From the NCBI GenBank assembly GCA_035532475.1, contig DATKQY010000042.1, positions 1-64,000 on the forward strand: a stretch of 64,000 bases of DNA. The letters are read 5' to 3'. The notes under the pieces were generated by a model. It was not told the DNA's origin and ran no database searches. It worked only from the letters and a program-made list of their open reading frames with translations. This DNA comes from DATKQY01 sp035532475. Its GTDB lineage: Bacteria > Actinomycetota > Acidimicrobiia > Acidimicrobiales > Bog-793. Below are positions 7,010 through 20,132 of the stretch, piece after piece. Made by a program: the position numbers and the translations under genes. Numbering within the stretch: the first letter of the stretch is position 1; every line of letters starts with the position of its first letter.

Positions 7010-8565
7010 GCACGCTCCCCGCCGACAGCGCGGCGGCGCACGAGCTCGCCGACACGCTCCAGGCCACCTTCCACGACATCGACCCCGGCATCTCCCGCCG
7101 GCCGGACCCGCTCGCGCTCGTCATCTTCGGCGCCTCGGGCGACCTCGCTAACCGCAAGATCCTCCCGGCCCTCGCCAAGCTCGCCGAGCGCGGCTCGCTC
7201 CCCGACGCGTTCTCCATCGTCGGCGTGGCGCGAAGCGACATGTCGGACGAGGAGTTCCGCGAGCGTTGCCTCGCGGAGGGCGCCGGCGACGAGCGGTGGT
7301 CCCGCCTCGTCGGGGGATTCCGCTACGTCGCAGGCGACTACGGCGAGGACGCCACCTTCGACCGCCTCGCCACGGTGCTCGCCGAGGTCGACGTCGACCG
7401 CAAGACGAGCGGCAACCGTGTCTACTACCTCGCCACGGTGCCCTCGATGTTCGCCGTCGTGGCGCGCGGCCTCGCCGCGCACAAGGGCAACGAGCCCGCG
7501 AGCGGCGGCAGCTTCGCCCGCCTCGTCGTCGAGAAGCCCTTCGGCACCGACCTCGACAGCGCCCACCGGCTCGACCACGAGCTCCACGAGTCCTTCCGCG
7601 AGGAGCAGATCTTCCGCATCGACCACTACATGGGCAAAGAGACCGTCCAGAACGTCCTCGCGCTGCGCTTCGCCAACGCCATCTTCGAGCCGATCTGGAA
7701 CCGGCGCTACGTCGACCACGTCCAGGTCACCGTCGGCGAGAGCCTCGGCGTCGAGCACCGCGGCAACTTCTACGAGAGCGCCGGGGCACTGCGCGACATC
7801 GTCGCCAACCACGTCATGCAGGTGCTCTCGCTCACCTTGATGGAGCCGCCCGCGTCGATGGACGCGAACGGCATCCGCGACGAGAAGGTCAAGCTGCTTC
7901 GCGCCGTCGTCACCCCCGGCGCCGACGAGGAGGTCGACCACGTCGTCCGGGCCCAGTACGTACGCGGGGCGATCGACGACGCGGAGGTCCCCGGCTACCG
8001 CGAGGAGGAGGGCGTCGACCCGGCCTCGCTCACCGAGACCTACGTCGCGATGAACGTCGCGGTCGACAACTGGCGCTGGGCGGGGGTGCCGGTGTTCGTG
8101 CGGACCGGCAAGCGCCTGAAGCGGCGCGCCACCGAGGTGGCGACGGTGTTCCAGCGCCCGCCGCACCTGCCCTTTGCCGGCAAGCTCACCCGGGACCTCC
8201 GCCCGGACGCGCTGACGCTGCGGATCCAGCCCGACGAGGGCATCAGCCTCTCCTTCGGGGCCAAGGTCCCCGGGCCGACCTTCCGGGTGCGCAGCGTCTC
8301 GATGGACTTCTCCTACAGCCAGGCCTTCCCCGGGGGGACCGCCGACGCCTACGAGCGGCTCCTGCTCGACGCCATGACCGGCGACCCGACGCTGTTCATC
8401 CGCACCGACGAGGTCGACCAGGCGTGGCAGATCGTCGCGCCGATCCAGCAGGCCTTCGGCGGCGGCGAGCCACCGCTCGCCCGCTACCCCGCCGGCAGCT
8501 GGGGACCGGTCGAGGCCGAGCGTCTCATCGAGGCCTCCGGCCGCCAGTGGCGGAACCCCGAGTGA
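7006..8565 (+). CDS. zwf: Glucose-6-phosphate 1-dehydrogenase
   Basis: This 519-residue enzyme oxidises glucose-6-phosphate to 6-phosphogluconolactone, reducing NADP+. The Rossmann motif LVIFGASGDLANRKI is at ~36-50 and the active-site motif RIDHYMGKETVQN is near residue 205. The start is placed at the GTG overlapping the gnd stop (GTGA), because the open frame upstream is only the alternate frame of gnd. This is the classical NAD(P)-dependent family, not the F420-dependent Fgd. It is followed by pgl, the next pathway step. Confidence 0.96.
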   Translation: MSTLPADSAAAHELADTLQATFHDIDPGISRRPDPLALVIFGASGDLANRKILPALAKLAERGSLPDAFSIVGVARSDMSDEEFRERCLAEGAGDERWSRLVGGFRYVAGDYGEDATFDRLATVLAEVDVDRKTSGNRVYYLATVPSMFAVVARGLAAHKGNEPASGGSFARLVVEKPFGTDLDSAHRLDHELHESFREEQIFRIDHYMGKETVQNVLALRFANAIFEPIWNRRYVDHVQVTVGESLGVEHRGNFYESAGALRDIVANHVMQVLSLTLMEPPASMDANGIRDEKVKLLRAVVTPGADEEVDHVVRAQYVRGAIDDAEVPGYREEEGVDPASLTETYVAMNVAVDNWRWAGVPVFVRTGKRLKRRATEVATVFQRPPHLPFAGKLTRDLRPDALTLRIQPDEGISLSFGAKVPGPTFRVRSVSMDFSYSQAFPGGTADAYERLLLDAMTGDPTLFIRTDEVDQAWQIVAPIQQAFGGGEPPLARYPAGSWGPVEAERLIEASGRQWRNPE

Positions 8566-8572
8566 GGATGCG

Positions 8573-9262
8573 GTGATCCCGACACCCGACATCGTCGACG
8601 ACGTCCCGGCCGCCTTCGCCGAGCTCGCCGCCGCCGAGGTGCGCTCGGTGCTCGCCGCGCGCGGTCCCTCCGGGGCCCCGTTCCGCCTCGGCTGCTCCGG
8701 GGGCGCCTCGGGCGCCGCCTGCATCGGCGCGCTCGCCGGCCACGACCTGCCGTGGCAGCGGATCACCTGCTATTTCGTCGACGAGCGCTGCGTCGAGCCG
8801 GGCTCGCCGAACACCAACGTGCGGGCCCTTCGCGCGGCGCTCGACGGGCGCCTCGACGAGCTCGCCGGATTCCACCCGATGTCGTGCGCCGACGGGCCCG
8901 AGGCCTACGAGCGGCTCGTGCGCGAGGCGGGCGGCTTCGACCTCGTCCAGCTCGGCTTCGGCCCCGACGGGCACACGGCCTCGCTCTTCCCAGGCTCCGC
9001 CGGGCTCGACGCCCCCGAGGAGCGGCTCGTCGTGACGAACCTCGACCCGACGGGCAACAACCGCTTCGAGCGTCTGACCCTCACCTACGCCGCCATCGCC
9101 CTCGCGAACGTGGTCCTCGTGACCGTCGTCGGGACGGACAAGCGCGACGCGTTCGCCCGGGTGCTCGCCGGGGAGGACCTGCCGGCCGCGCGTGTGCGGG
9201 CGCCCCGCGTCGTCTGGCTGGTCGACCGGCGCGCCACCGCCGGCGCGGACGGCGCGCCGTGA
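8573..9262 (+). CDS. pgl: 6-phosphogluconolactonase
   Basis: The product has 229 residues of the NagB/SIS-like DevB/SOL family and hydrolyses 6-phosphogluconolactone. Family motifs GCSGGASG, FVDERCV and GFGPDGHTASLFPG are present. The GTG at 8573 is used because the nearer ATG at 8568 reads straight into a stop. Its last bases overlap the fbiC GTG by 4 bp, so the pentose-phosphate branch and F420 synthesis are translationally linked. Confidence 0.94.
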   Translation: MIPTPDIVDDVPAAFAELAAAEVRSVLAARGPSGAPFRLGCSGGASGAACIGALAGHDLPWQRITCYFVDERCVEPGSPNTNVRALRAALDGRLDELAGFHPMSCADGPEAYERLVREAGGFDLVQLGFGPDGHTASLFPGSAGLDAPEERLVVTNLDPTGNNRFERLTLTYAAIALANVVLVTVVGTDKRDAFARVLAGEDLPAARVRAPRVVWLVDRRATAGADGAP

Positions 9263-11595
9263 CCGGGCACGCGGCTGCAGCAGCCGTCGGCCCGGGCGAC
9301 GACGAGCTGCTCGCGCTCGACGACGACGAGCTCAGCGCGCGGGCCCGGGCGCGTCGCGACCGGCACCACGGCCGGCGGGTGACGTTCTCCCCGAAGGTGT
9401 TCATCCCGCTGACCATGCTCTGTCGGGACCGCTGCGGCTACTGCACCTTCGCCAAGCCTCCGGCCCGCCTCGCCTCGCCCTACCTCTCCGCCGACGAGGT
9501 GCTGGCGATCGCCCGCGCCGGGGCCGCCGTCGGCTGCCACGAGGCGCTGTTCACCCTCGGCGAGCGTCCAGAGCTGCGCTACCCGGCAGCCGCCTCGTGG
9601 CTCGAGGAGCACGGCTACGCCACCACCCTCGAGTACCTCGGCGCCATGGCGGCGCTCGTGCGCGACGAGACCGGCCTGCTCCCCCACGCCAACGCCGGCG
9701 CGCTGAGCGAGGAGGAGCTGGCGGCGCTGCGGCCCGTCAGCGCCAGCCAGGGCATGATGCTCGAGAGCATCGTCTCCGGCCTCGACTGCCACCGCTCCTC
9801 GCCGGACAAGACCCCGGCTCGCCGCCTCGCGACGCTGGAGGCGGCCGGGCGGCTCGCGATCCCCTTCACGACGGGCATCCTCGTCGGGATCGGCGACGGC
9901 CGGCGCGACCGCCTGACGGCCCTCCGGGCGATCGCCGACGCGCACCGCCGCCACGGCCACGTCCAAGAGGTCATCGTCCAGGGCTTCCTCCCCAAGCCCG
10001 GCACGGCGATGCACGCCGCGGCCCCCTGTGACCCCGCCGAGCTGGCGTGGTCGATCGCCGCCGCCCGCCTCGTGCTCCCCGCCGAGGTCCACGTCCAGTC
10101 CCCGCCGAACCTCGTCGACGACGTCGCCATGCTGCTCGCCGCCGGGATCGACGACCTCGGGGGGGTCTCCCCGGTGACGATCGACCACGTCAACCCGGAG
10201 CGGGCCTGGCCGGCGCTCACCCTCCTCGAGGCGAGGGTCGAGGCGGCGGGCCACGTCCTCGCCCCGCGCCTCACCCTCCACCCGGGCTTCGCCCTCGACC
10301 CCGGGCGCTGGCTCGACGAGCAGATGCGCTTCTCGGTGCTCGAGCGCTCCGACGCCGAGGGCCTCGGGCGCGACGACGACTGGTACGCCGGGGGCGAGAT
10401 CGCCCCGCCGACGCTGGTCGACCTGCCGGCCGCCGGCGCGAGGCCGGGCGTCCCGGCGCGCCGGCGCGGCGCCGGCGCGGCGCGCGGGCCGGTCGCCGCC
10501 GTGCTCGACGGCGTCGCCTCGGGCGAGGAGCCCGGTGAGGACGAGCTCGTCACCCTGTTCGGGGCACGCGGCGCCGAGCTCGACGCCGTGATCGAGCTCG
10601 CCGACGACCTGCGGGCGAAGACCGTCGGCGACGTGGTCACCTTCGTCGTCAACCGGAACATCAACTACACGAACGTCTGCACCTTCAAGTGTCGCTTCTG
10701 CGCCTTCTCGAAGGGGCCGCTCTCGCTCAACCTGCGCGGCGCGCCCTACCTGTTGGACCTGGAGGAGATCACCCGCCGCGTCGTCGAGGCCGAGGAGCTC
10801 GGCGCGACGGAGGTCTGCCTGCAGGGCGGGATCCATCCCAACTTCGACGGCGACTACTACCTCGAGGTGATCAAGGCGGTGCGCGCCGGCTCGGAGCGCA
10901 TCCACATCCACGGCTTCACCGCGCTCGAGGTGACCGAGGGGGCGCGGCGGCTCGGAGAGCCGCTCGGGCGCTACCTGCAGCGCCTCCGCGACGCCGGGCT
11001 GGCGACCCTGCCCGGCACGGCGGCCGAGATCCTCGACGACGAGATCCGGGCGTTGATCTGCCCCGACAAGATCTCCACCGAGGAGTGGCTGGAGGCGCAC
11101 CGCACCGCCCACAAGGTGGGGCTGCGCTCGAACGTGACGATCATGTTCGGCTCGGTCGAGCAACCCCGCCACTGGGCGAGGCACATCGTGCGCACCCGGG
11201 CGCTCCAGCACGAGACGGGCGGCTTCACCGAGTTCGTCCCGCTCCCCTTCGTCCACATGGCGACGCCGATCTACCTCCAGCGCCGCGCCCGCCGTGGGCC
11301 GACCTTCCGCGAGGTCCTCCTCATCCACGCGGTCGGTCGCATCGCCTACCACGGCGCGATCGACAACATCCAGGCGAGCTGGGTGAAGACGGGTGCCGCG
11401 GGCCTGCGCCAGCTCCTCCTCGCCGGCTGCAACGACGCCGGCGGGACGCTCATGGACGAGAACATCTCCCGGGCCGCGGGCGCGACGCACGGCCAGCTGA
11501 TGGTCGAGGCGGACTTCCGTGCCGTCGTCGAGCCGCTCGGCCGGAGCCTCGAGCAGCGCACGACCCTCTACGGCCGACCGGCGATCCGGGCGTGA
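9259..11595 (+). CDS. fbiC: FbiC, fused CofG-CofH 7,8-didemethyl-8-hydroxy-5-deazariboflavin synthase
   Basis: This 778-residue radical-SAM protein makes F0, the deazaflavin core of coenzyme F420, from tyrosine and a flavin-pathway pyrimidine. It has two radical-SAM modules: an N-terminal CofG with C55-x3-C59-x2-C62, and a C-terminal CofH with C474-x3-C478-x2-C481. Each binds a [4Fe-4S] cluster and SAM. The fusion is the actinobacterial arrangement. The start is the GTG overlapping the pgl stop; the larger open frame upstream is antisense-like low-complexity sequence inside pgl. The ~30-residue linker (~395-425) is rich in Ala, Gly and Arg. Confidence 0.96.
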   Translation: MTGHAAAAAVGPGDDELLALDDDELSARARARRDRHHGRRVTFSPKVFIPLTMLCRDRCGYCTFAKPPARLASPYLSADEVLAIARAGAAVGCHEALFTLGERPELRYPAAASWLEEHGYATTLEYLGAMAALVRDETGLLPHANAGALSEEELAALRPVSASQGMMLESIVSGLDCHRSSPDKTPARRLATLEAAGRLAIPFTTGILVGIGDGRRDRLTALRAIADAHRRHGHVQEVIVQGFLPKPGTAMHAAAPCDPAELAWSIAAARLVLPAEVHVQSPPNLVDDVAMLLAAGIDDLGGVSPVTIDHVNPERAWPALTLLEARVEAAGHVLAPRLTLHPGFALDPGRWLDEQMRFSVLERSDAEGLGRDDDWYAGGEIAPPTLVDLPAAGARPGVPARRRGAGAARGPVAAVLDGVASGEEPGEDELVTLFGARGAELDAVIELADDLRAKTVGDVVTFVVNRNINYTNVCTFKCRFCAFSKGPLSLNLRGAPYLLDLEEITRRVVEAEELGATEVCLQGGIHPNFDGDYYLEVIKAVRAGSERIHIHGFTALEVTEGARRLGEPLGRYLQRLRDAGLATLPGTAAEILDDEIRALICPDKISTEEWLEAHRTAHKVGLRSNVTIMFGSVEQPRHWARHIVRTRALQHETGGFTEFVPLPFVHMATPIYLQRRARRGPTFREVLLIHAVGRIAYHGAIDNIQASWVKTGAAGLRQLLLAGCNDAGGTLMDENISRAAGATHGQLMVEADFRAVVEPLGRSLEQRTTLYGRPAIRA

Positions 11596-12743
11596 GCACC
11601 CGGACACCGGCCGCGGGTCGCCCCGACGGGGCCAGCCCGACCGGGCCGGGGCGCGCCGAGGGAACGTCCGAGCTCGTCGAGCGGGTGCTCGACGTCGCGG
11701 ACGTCCGCCGCAACCGCGACCTGATCCGCCGGCTGGTCGACGCGACCCTCCGCCTCGCCCGCGACGACACCAGCCGGCTCGACCTGAAGATCGCCGGCTC
11801 GGCGATCGCCGAGATGGCCGACGCGTTCAAGATGTTCGCCCCCCTCCACGACGTGCCGAAGGTGACGATCTTCGGCTCCGCGCGCGCCGGGCCCTCCGAC
11901 GCCCTCTACGTGCTCGCCCGGGACCTGGCCCGCCGCATGGCCGAGAGTGGCTGGATGGTCGTGACGGGCGCCGGCCCCGGGATCATGGCGGCGGGCAACG
12001 AGGGCGCGGGGCGCGACATGGCGATCGGGGTGAACATCCAGCTCCCCTTCGAGAGCGAGCCGAACCCCTGGATCGAGGACGAGAAGCTCGTCGAGATGAA
12101 GTACTTCTTCACCCGCAAGCTGATGCTGATGAAGGAGTCGACCGGCTTCTTGGTCCTCCCCGGCGGCTTCGGCACCTTGGACGAGGCCTTCGAGCTGCTC
12201 ACCCTGCTCCAGACCGGCAAGGCCGAGCCGGCGCCGATCGCGCTGGTCGACACGCCGGGCGGCACCTACTGGCAGGGCTGGGAGCGCTTCGTCACCGAGC
12301 AGGTCTACGCCAACCGCCTGGCCGACGAGCTCGACGCCTCCCTCTACCGCGTCACCGACGACGTCGAGGTCGCGGCCGACGAGCTGCTCCGCTTCCACCG
12401 CAACTACCACTCGCGCCGCTTCGTCGGGAAGGTGATGGTGATCCGGCTGCGCCACGCCCCGAGCGAGGAGGACATCGGCCGGCTCGGCGAGGAGTTCTCC
12501 GACATCACCTCCGGGGCGGGGATCTGGCGGACCGAGCCGCTGCCTGCCGAGCGGGCGAGCCACGACCACCTCGAGCTGGCGCGGATCGCGATGGAGTTCG
12601 ACCGCGCCCACCACGGCCGCCTGCGCCAGCTGATCGACGCACTGAACGACCTCGTGCCGCCCGGCACGGCGACCGACACGCCGCCGGCCGGCGAGACCGG
12701 CACCTTCACCGGCGGCGACGAGGAGCCCCCGCCGGAGGCCTGA
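11592..12743 (+). CDS. LOG-family (TIGR00730) Rossmann-fold protein
   Basis: This 383-residue protein has the LOG/lysine-decarboxylase-like signature: GAGPGIMAAGNEGA, the conserved Arg in the RKLMLMKES helix and PGGFGTLDE. Family members release free cytokinin-like bases from nucleoside 5'-monophosphates, and many bacterial ones act as nucleotide phosphoribohydrolases. This copy is longer than the ~190-residue LOG core, with an N-terminal extension (~95 residues, partly helical) and a C-terminal domain of ~130 residues, as in the long PpnN-like group. It overlaps the fbiC stop by 4 bp. Its role beside F420 synthesis is unclear. Confidence 0.85.
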   Translation: MSTRTPAAGRPDGASPTGPGRAEGTSELVERVLDVADVRRNRDLIRRLVDATLRLARDDTSRLDLKIAGSAIAEMADAFKMFAPLHDVPKVTIFGSARAGPSDALYVLARDLARRMAESGWMVVTGAGPGIMAAGNEGAGRDMAIGVNIQLPFESEPNPWIEDEKLVEMKYFFTRKLMLMKESTGFLVLPGGFGTLDEAFELLTLLQTGKAEPAPIALVDTPGGTYWQGWERFVTEQVYANRLADELDASLYRVTDDVEVAADELLRFHRNYHSRRFVGKVMVIRLRHAPSEEDIGRLGEEFSDITSGAGIWRTEPLPAERASHDHLELARIAMEFDRAHHGRLRQLIDALNDLVPPGTATDTPPAGETGTFTGGDEEPPPEA

Positions 12744-12760
12744 CCCGGGCCTCGCGCCAG

Positions 12761-12973
12761 CTACTCCTCGCCGAGCCCGCCGAGCGCCCCGATCGCCCGC
12801 ACGACGGCGTTGCGGGCCCGCGTCAGGCGGCGCTCGAGCTCGGGGCGGCGCTCCTCCCCGGCCTCGACCGCGTCGCGCAGCACGCCGAGGGCGAGGTCGT
12901 CGATCCGCTCGCGCAGGCGCTCGAGCTCGCCCCGGAGCGCCTCCAGCTCGCCCTCAGCTGAGGGCGAGGGCAC
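12761..12973 (-). CDS. Small helical protein, unknown function
   Basis: The product has 70 residues, with Glu/Arg/Leu heptad-like spacing from ~8 to 45 that predicts a short coiled coil. The GTG start lies inside the end of gltD (20-bp overlap) on the same strand, so it would be co-translated with gltBD. No family is recognised. Composition alone could explain the open frame, so confidence is moderate. Confidence 0.45.
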   Translation of the reverse strand: MPSPSAEGELEALRGELERLRERIDDLALGVLRDAVEAGEERRPELERRLTRARNAVVRAIGALGGLGEE

Positions 12974-14451
12974 CGGGCCTCAACGGCGCGGGCAGATCGG
13001 ACCCGCCCATCAGGTAGCGGTCGACGCCGGCGGCCGCCGAACGGCCCTCGGCGATCGCCCAGACGATGAGGCTCTGGCCGCGGACGGTGTCGCCGCAGGC
13101 GAAGACGCCCTCGACGCTCGTCATGAACGAGTCGTCGACGGCGACGTTGCCGCGGCCGTCGAGCACGCAGCCGAGCTCGCCGACGGCGCCGCGCTGCTCG
13201 GGGCCGAGGAAGCCGAGCGCGAGGAGCACGAGGTCGGCGCGAAGCTCCCTCGACGTGGCGGGCAACGGCCGGAACTGCGGCCGCCCGTCCACGACGACCT
13301 GCTCGACCCGCTCGGCGCGAAGCGCCCGGACCGCGCCCGAGCCGTCGTCGAGCAGCTCGGCCGTCGCGAGGGCGTAGAGCCGCTCGCCCCCCTCCTCGTG
13401 GGCCGCCGAGGTGCGCAGGATCACCGGCCAGGTCGGCCAGGGGTTGGAGGCGGCGCGTACGCCGGGAGGCTCCGGCAGGATCTCGAGCTGGCAGACGGTG
13501 GACGCACCCTGGCGGTGCACGGTCCCCAGGCAGTCGGCACCGGTGTCGCCCCCGCCGATGATGGCCACGTGCTTTCCACTGGCGGTGATCTCCGGCGCCG
13601 GCGACGCGCCCTCGGACACGAAGTTGGCGCGCTTTAGGTACTCCATCGCGAAGTGCACGCCGCGAAGCCCGCGACCGGCCACCGCGAGGTCGCGCGGCCG
13701 CGTCGAGCCGAGCGCCAGCACGACGGCGTCGAACTCCTCGCGCAGGTGCTCGGCCGGGATCACGAGCGCGCCCGGCGCGGCCGACCCGGGAACCTCGTCG
13801 AGCGCGCCGGCGCCGACGGCCGCCCCGGTGCGGAACTCGGTGCCCTCGCCGACCATCTGCGCGAGCCGACGGTCGAGGATGGCCTTCTCCAGCTTGAACT
13901 CGGGGATGCCGTAGCGGAGCAGGCCGCCGATGCGCTCGGCGCGCTCGAAGACGACGACCGCGTGGCCGGCGCGGGTGAGCTGCTGCGCCGCGGCCAGGCC
14001 GGCGGGGCCGGAGCCGACCACCGCGACGCGCTTTCCCGTGGCGGGCGACGGCGTCAGGGGGGCGAGCCCCTCCCCCGCCGCCCACTCGGCGATCTCGTAC
14101 TCGACCTGCTTGATCGCGACCGGGTCGTCGGAGATGCCGAGCACGCACGAGCCCTCGCACGGCGCCGGGCAGAGCCGCCCGGTGAGCTCGGGGAAGTTGT
14201 TCGTCGCATGCAGCCGCTCGCTCGCGTCGGCGAAGCGCTCGCGCCGCACGAGGTCGTTCCACTCCGGGATGAGGTTGCCGAGCGGGCAGCCCTCGTGGCA
14301 GAACGGGATGCCGCAGTCCATGCAGCGGGTCGCCTGCGCCTTCAGCTTGGCGCGCGGGAACGGCAGGTAGACCTCGTGCCAGTCGTGGACGCGCTCGGCC
14401 ACCGGGCGTCGTGCCGGGCCCTCGCGCGTGAAGCGGAGGAACCCCCTCGGG

Positions 14452-14459
<8 letters not shown>
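12954..14459 (-). CDS. gltD: Glutamate synthase (NADPH) small subunit
   Basis: This 501-residue flavoprotein passes electrons from NAD(P)H to the large subunit. The N-terminal Fe-S region has CMDCGIPFCHEGCPLGN and CPAPCEGSCVLG, followed by an FAD motif VVGSGPAGLAAAQQL and an NADPH-type motif around IIGGGDTGADC. The C-terminal FACGDTVRGQSLIVWAIAEGR completes the FAD site. Its ATG lies 8 bp inside the gltB 3' end, in the usual gltB-gltD order. Confidence 0.96.
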
Positions 14460-19014
<4,555 letters not shown>

Positions 19015-19191
19015 CGCGTCCCTCGTCCTCCGGGTGCCGGGTCGATCGCCGACCGTGCACTCGTCCGATGGCAGCTACGGCGCCGTCGCCGCTGCGCTGC
19101 CGACAGGCATGACCCGGGACGCCCTTGGCCCGGCCAGGAGAGTTTACACCGGGCTCGGTGCGCGCCTCGCTGAGCCTGCGCACCGCGCTCT

Positions 19192-19225
19192 GCCGGGCAG
19201 GTGCCCGGCGCGGCCCGTCGGGCCG
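19192..19225 (-). terminator. Tandem hairpins downstream of the PH-like gene
   Basis: Two adjacent perfect inverted repeats lie just after the PH-like gene's stop: CGGCCC-GAC-GGGCCG at 19211-19225 and an 8-bp stem GCCGGGCA/TGCCCGGC with a 2-nt loop at 19192-19209. They separate that transcript from gltB. No U-tract follows. Confidence 0.5.
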
Positions 19226-19226
19226 G

Positions 19227-19874
19227 TCAGCGCGAGCCGAGCGGGAGCGGGTGCCCGCGGCGGCCGCCGGCGTCGTCGCGACCCGTCGCCGAGCCGCCGG
19301 GGTTCGCCCACTCGGGTCCCGGCACCAGGCCGGGGATGCCGTGACCGCCGGCGAGGAGGTGGTCGCGCAGCCCGCCGAAGGTCGAGACCGAGATCTCGCC
19401 GAGGTCGCGGAGCTGGCCGAGGCGGTGCAGCGTCGCGCCGATCGCCGCGCCGCCGCTCGCGAAGGGCCGGCCGGCCCGGCTGCGCCCGGACCGACGCTGC
19501 TCGAGGGCCTCGCCGACGAGGTGCACGAGGTCCTCGGCGACGTCGCGCCGCAGGGAGCGGACCACGGCCTCGGCCGCGGGCGAGGTCAGGCTGACCTGCG
19601 CCGAGCGCAGGCCGCGGGCACAGCCGATGGCGGTCAGCGCGTCGTAGTCGAACTCCACCAGGCGCGGAGCGCCGGGCGCGGCGGCGGGCAGGACGCCGAT
19701 GCGGCGGTCGGTGGCGAACACCAGGCACGCGAGGGTCACCCGCCGGCCATCGGCGTAGAGGCCGAGCGTCCCGGCGCTGCACAGCAGCACCGGCTCACCG
19801 GGGTGGAGCTGCGCGGAGAGCTCATGCTCCGCGCGCACGATGTCGAGACTGCGGTGGCGTCGCATGACCGTCAT
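19227..19874 (-). CDS. PH-like domain protein, unknown function
   Basis: The product has 215 residues with no signal peptide or membrane helix. Residues ~18-95 alternate beta strands in a pattern like bacterial PH-type (YokE/bPH) domains: HPGEPVLLCSAGTLGLYADG, then VFATDRRIGVLP, then FDYDALTAIGCARG. A helical region and a Gly-rich tail follow. Such domains often bind lipids or proteins, but no specific role can be assigned. The ATG at 19874 is preceded by GGAGG at a rather long 16 nt; the ATG nine bases downstream is a possible alternative. It diverges from thiO across a 258-bp gap that holds an operator-like palindrome. Confidence 0.65.
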   Translation of the reverse strand: MTVMRRHRSLDIVRAEHELSAQLHPGEPVLLCSAGTLGLYADGRRVTLACLVFATDRRIGVLPAAAPGAPRLVEFDYDALTAIGCARGLRSAQVSLTSPAAEAVVRSLRRDVAEDLVHLVGEALEQRRSGRSRAGRPFASGGAAIGATLHRLGQLRDLGEISVSTFGGLRDHLLAGGHGIPGLVPGPEWANPGGSATGRDDAGGRRGHPLPLGSR

Positions 19875-19988
19875 GATGACCGACCGGCCGCCTCCACCCA
19901 AGGGCACAAGGGCCCAATTCCCCCAGTTCAGAGGCACTGAATGCGGATAACCAAAACGTGTCATCCCGGCCCGGCCGGGGCCTGGCCC

Positions 19989-20004
19989 TGACACGGACGT
20001 GTCA
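19989..20004. promoter_or_regulatory. Operator-like inverted repeat between the PH-like gene and thiO
   Basis: TGACACG-GA-CGTGTCA is a perfect 7-bp inverted repeat. A further half-site, ACGTGTCAT, at 19956-19964 repeats the 9 bases at 19997-20005 exactly. On the minus strand, ATGACA at 19959-19964 could be a -35 for the PH-like gene, with a 17-bp spacer to TTCAGT. I could not find a TPP riboswitch core in this gap. Confidence 0.4.
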
Positions 20005-20119
20005 TGCCACCGAGATGGTGACCACGCTGCGTGGGCATTGCTGCCCACCGGCCGCCGGCGCACCGGTGGAGGCGGCGACTGCCGGGCGCGCCGTACCCGG
20101 GGGCCGGCGGCGCCACCCG

Positions 20120-20125
20120 TAGGAT
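20120..20125 (+). promoter_or_regulatory. -10 hexamer of a likely leaderless promoter (thiO)
   Basis: TAGGAT is followed by 7 bases and the thiO ATG at 20133. The expected transcription start falls at the start codon, and no Shine-Dalgarno is present. This leaves no room for a TPP riboswitch in the leader from this promoter. Confidence 0.45.
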
Positions 20126-20132
20126 CGTCTGC

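Noticed and set aside
6880..8766. A 628-codon minus-strand frame opposite zwf
   Set aside because: zwf is certain; the antisense frame has no recognisable domain.
9085..11607. An 840-codon open frame opposite fbiC
   Set aside because: It mirrors fbiC across its full length, with no motif and low-complexity composition.
19875..20132. TPP riboswitch before the thi genes
   Set aside because: Neither the CTGAGA nor the downstream conserved core could be found by eye on either strand; a covariance search would be decisive.
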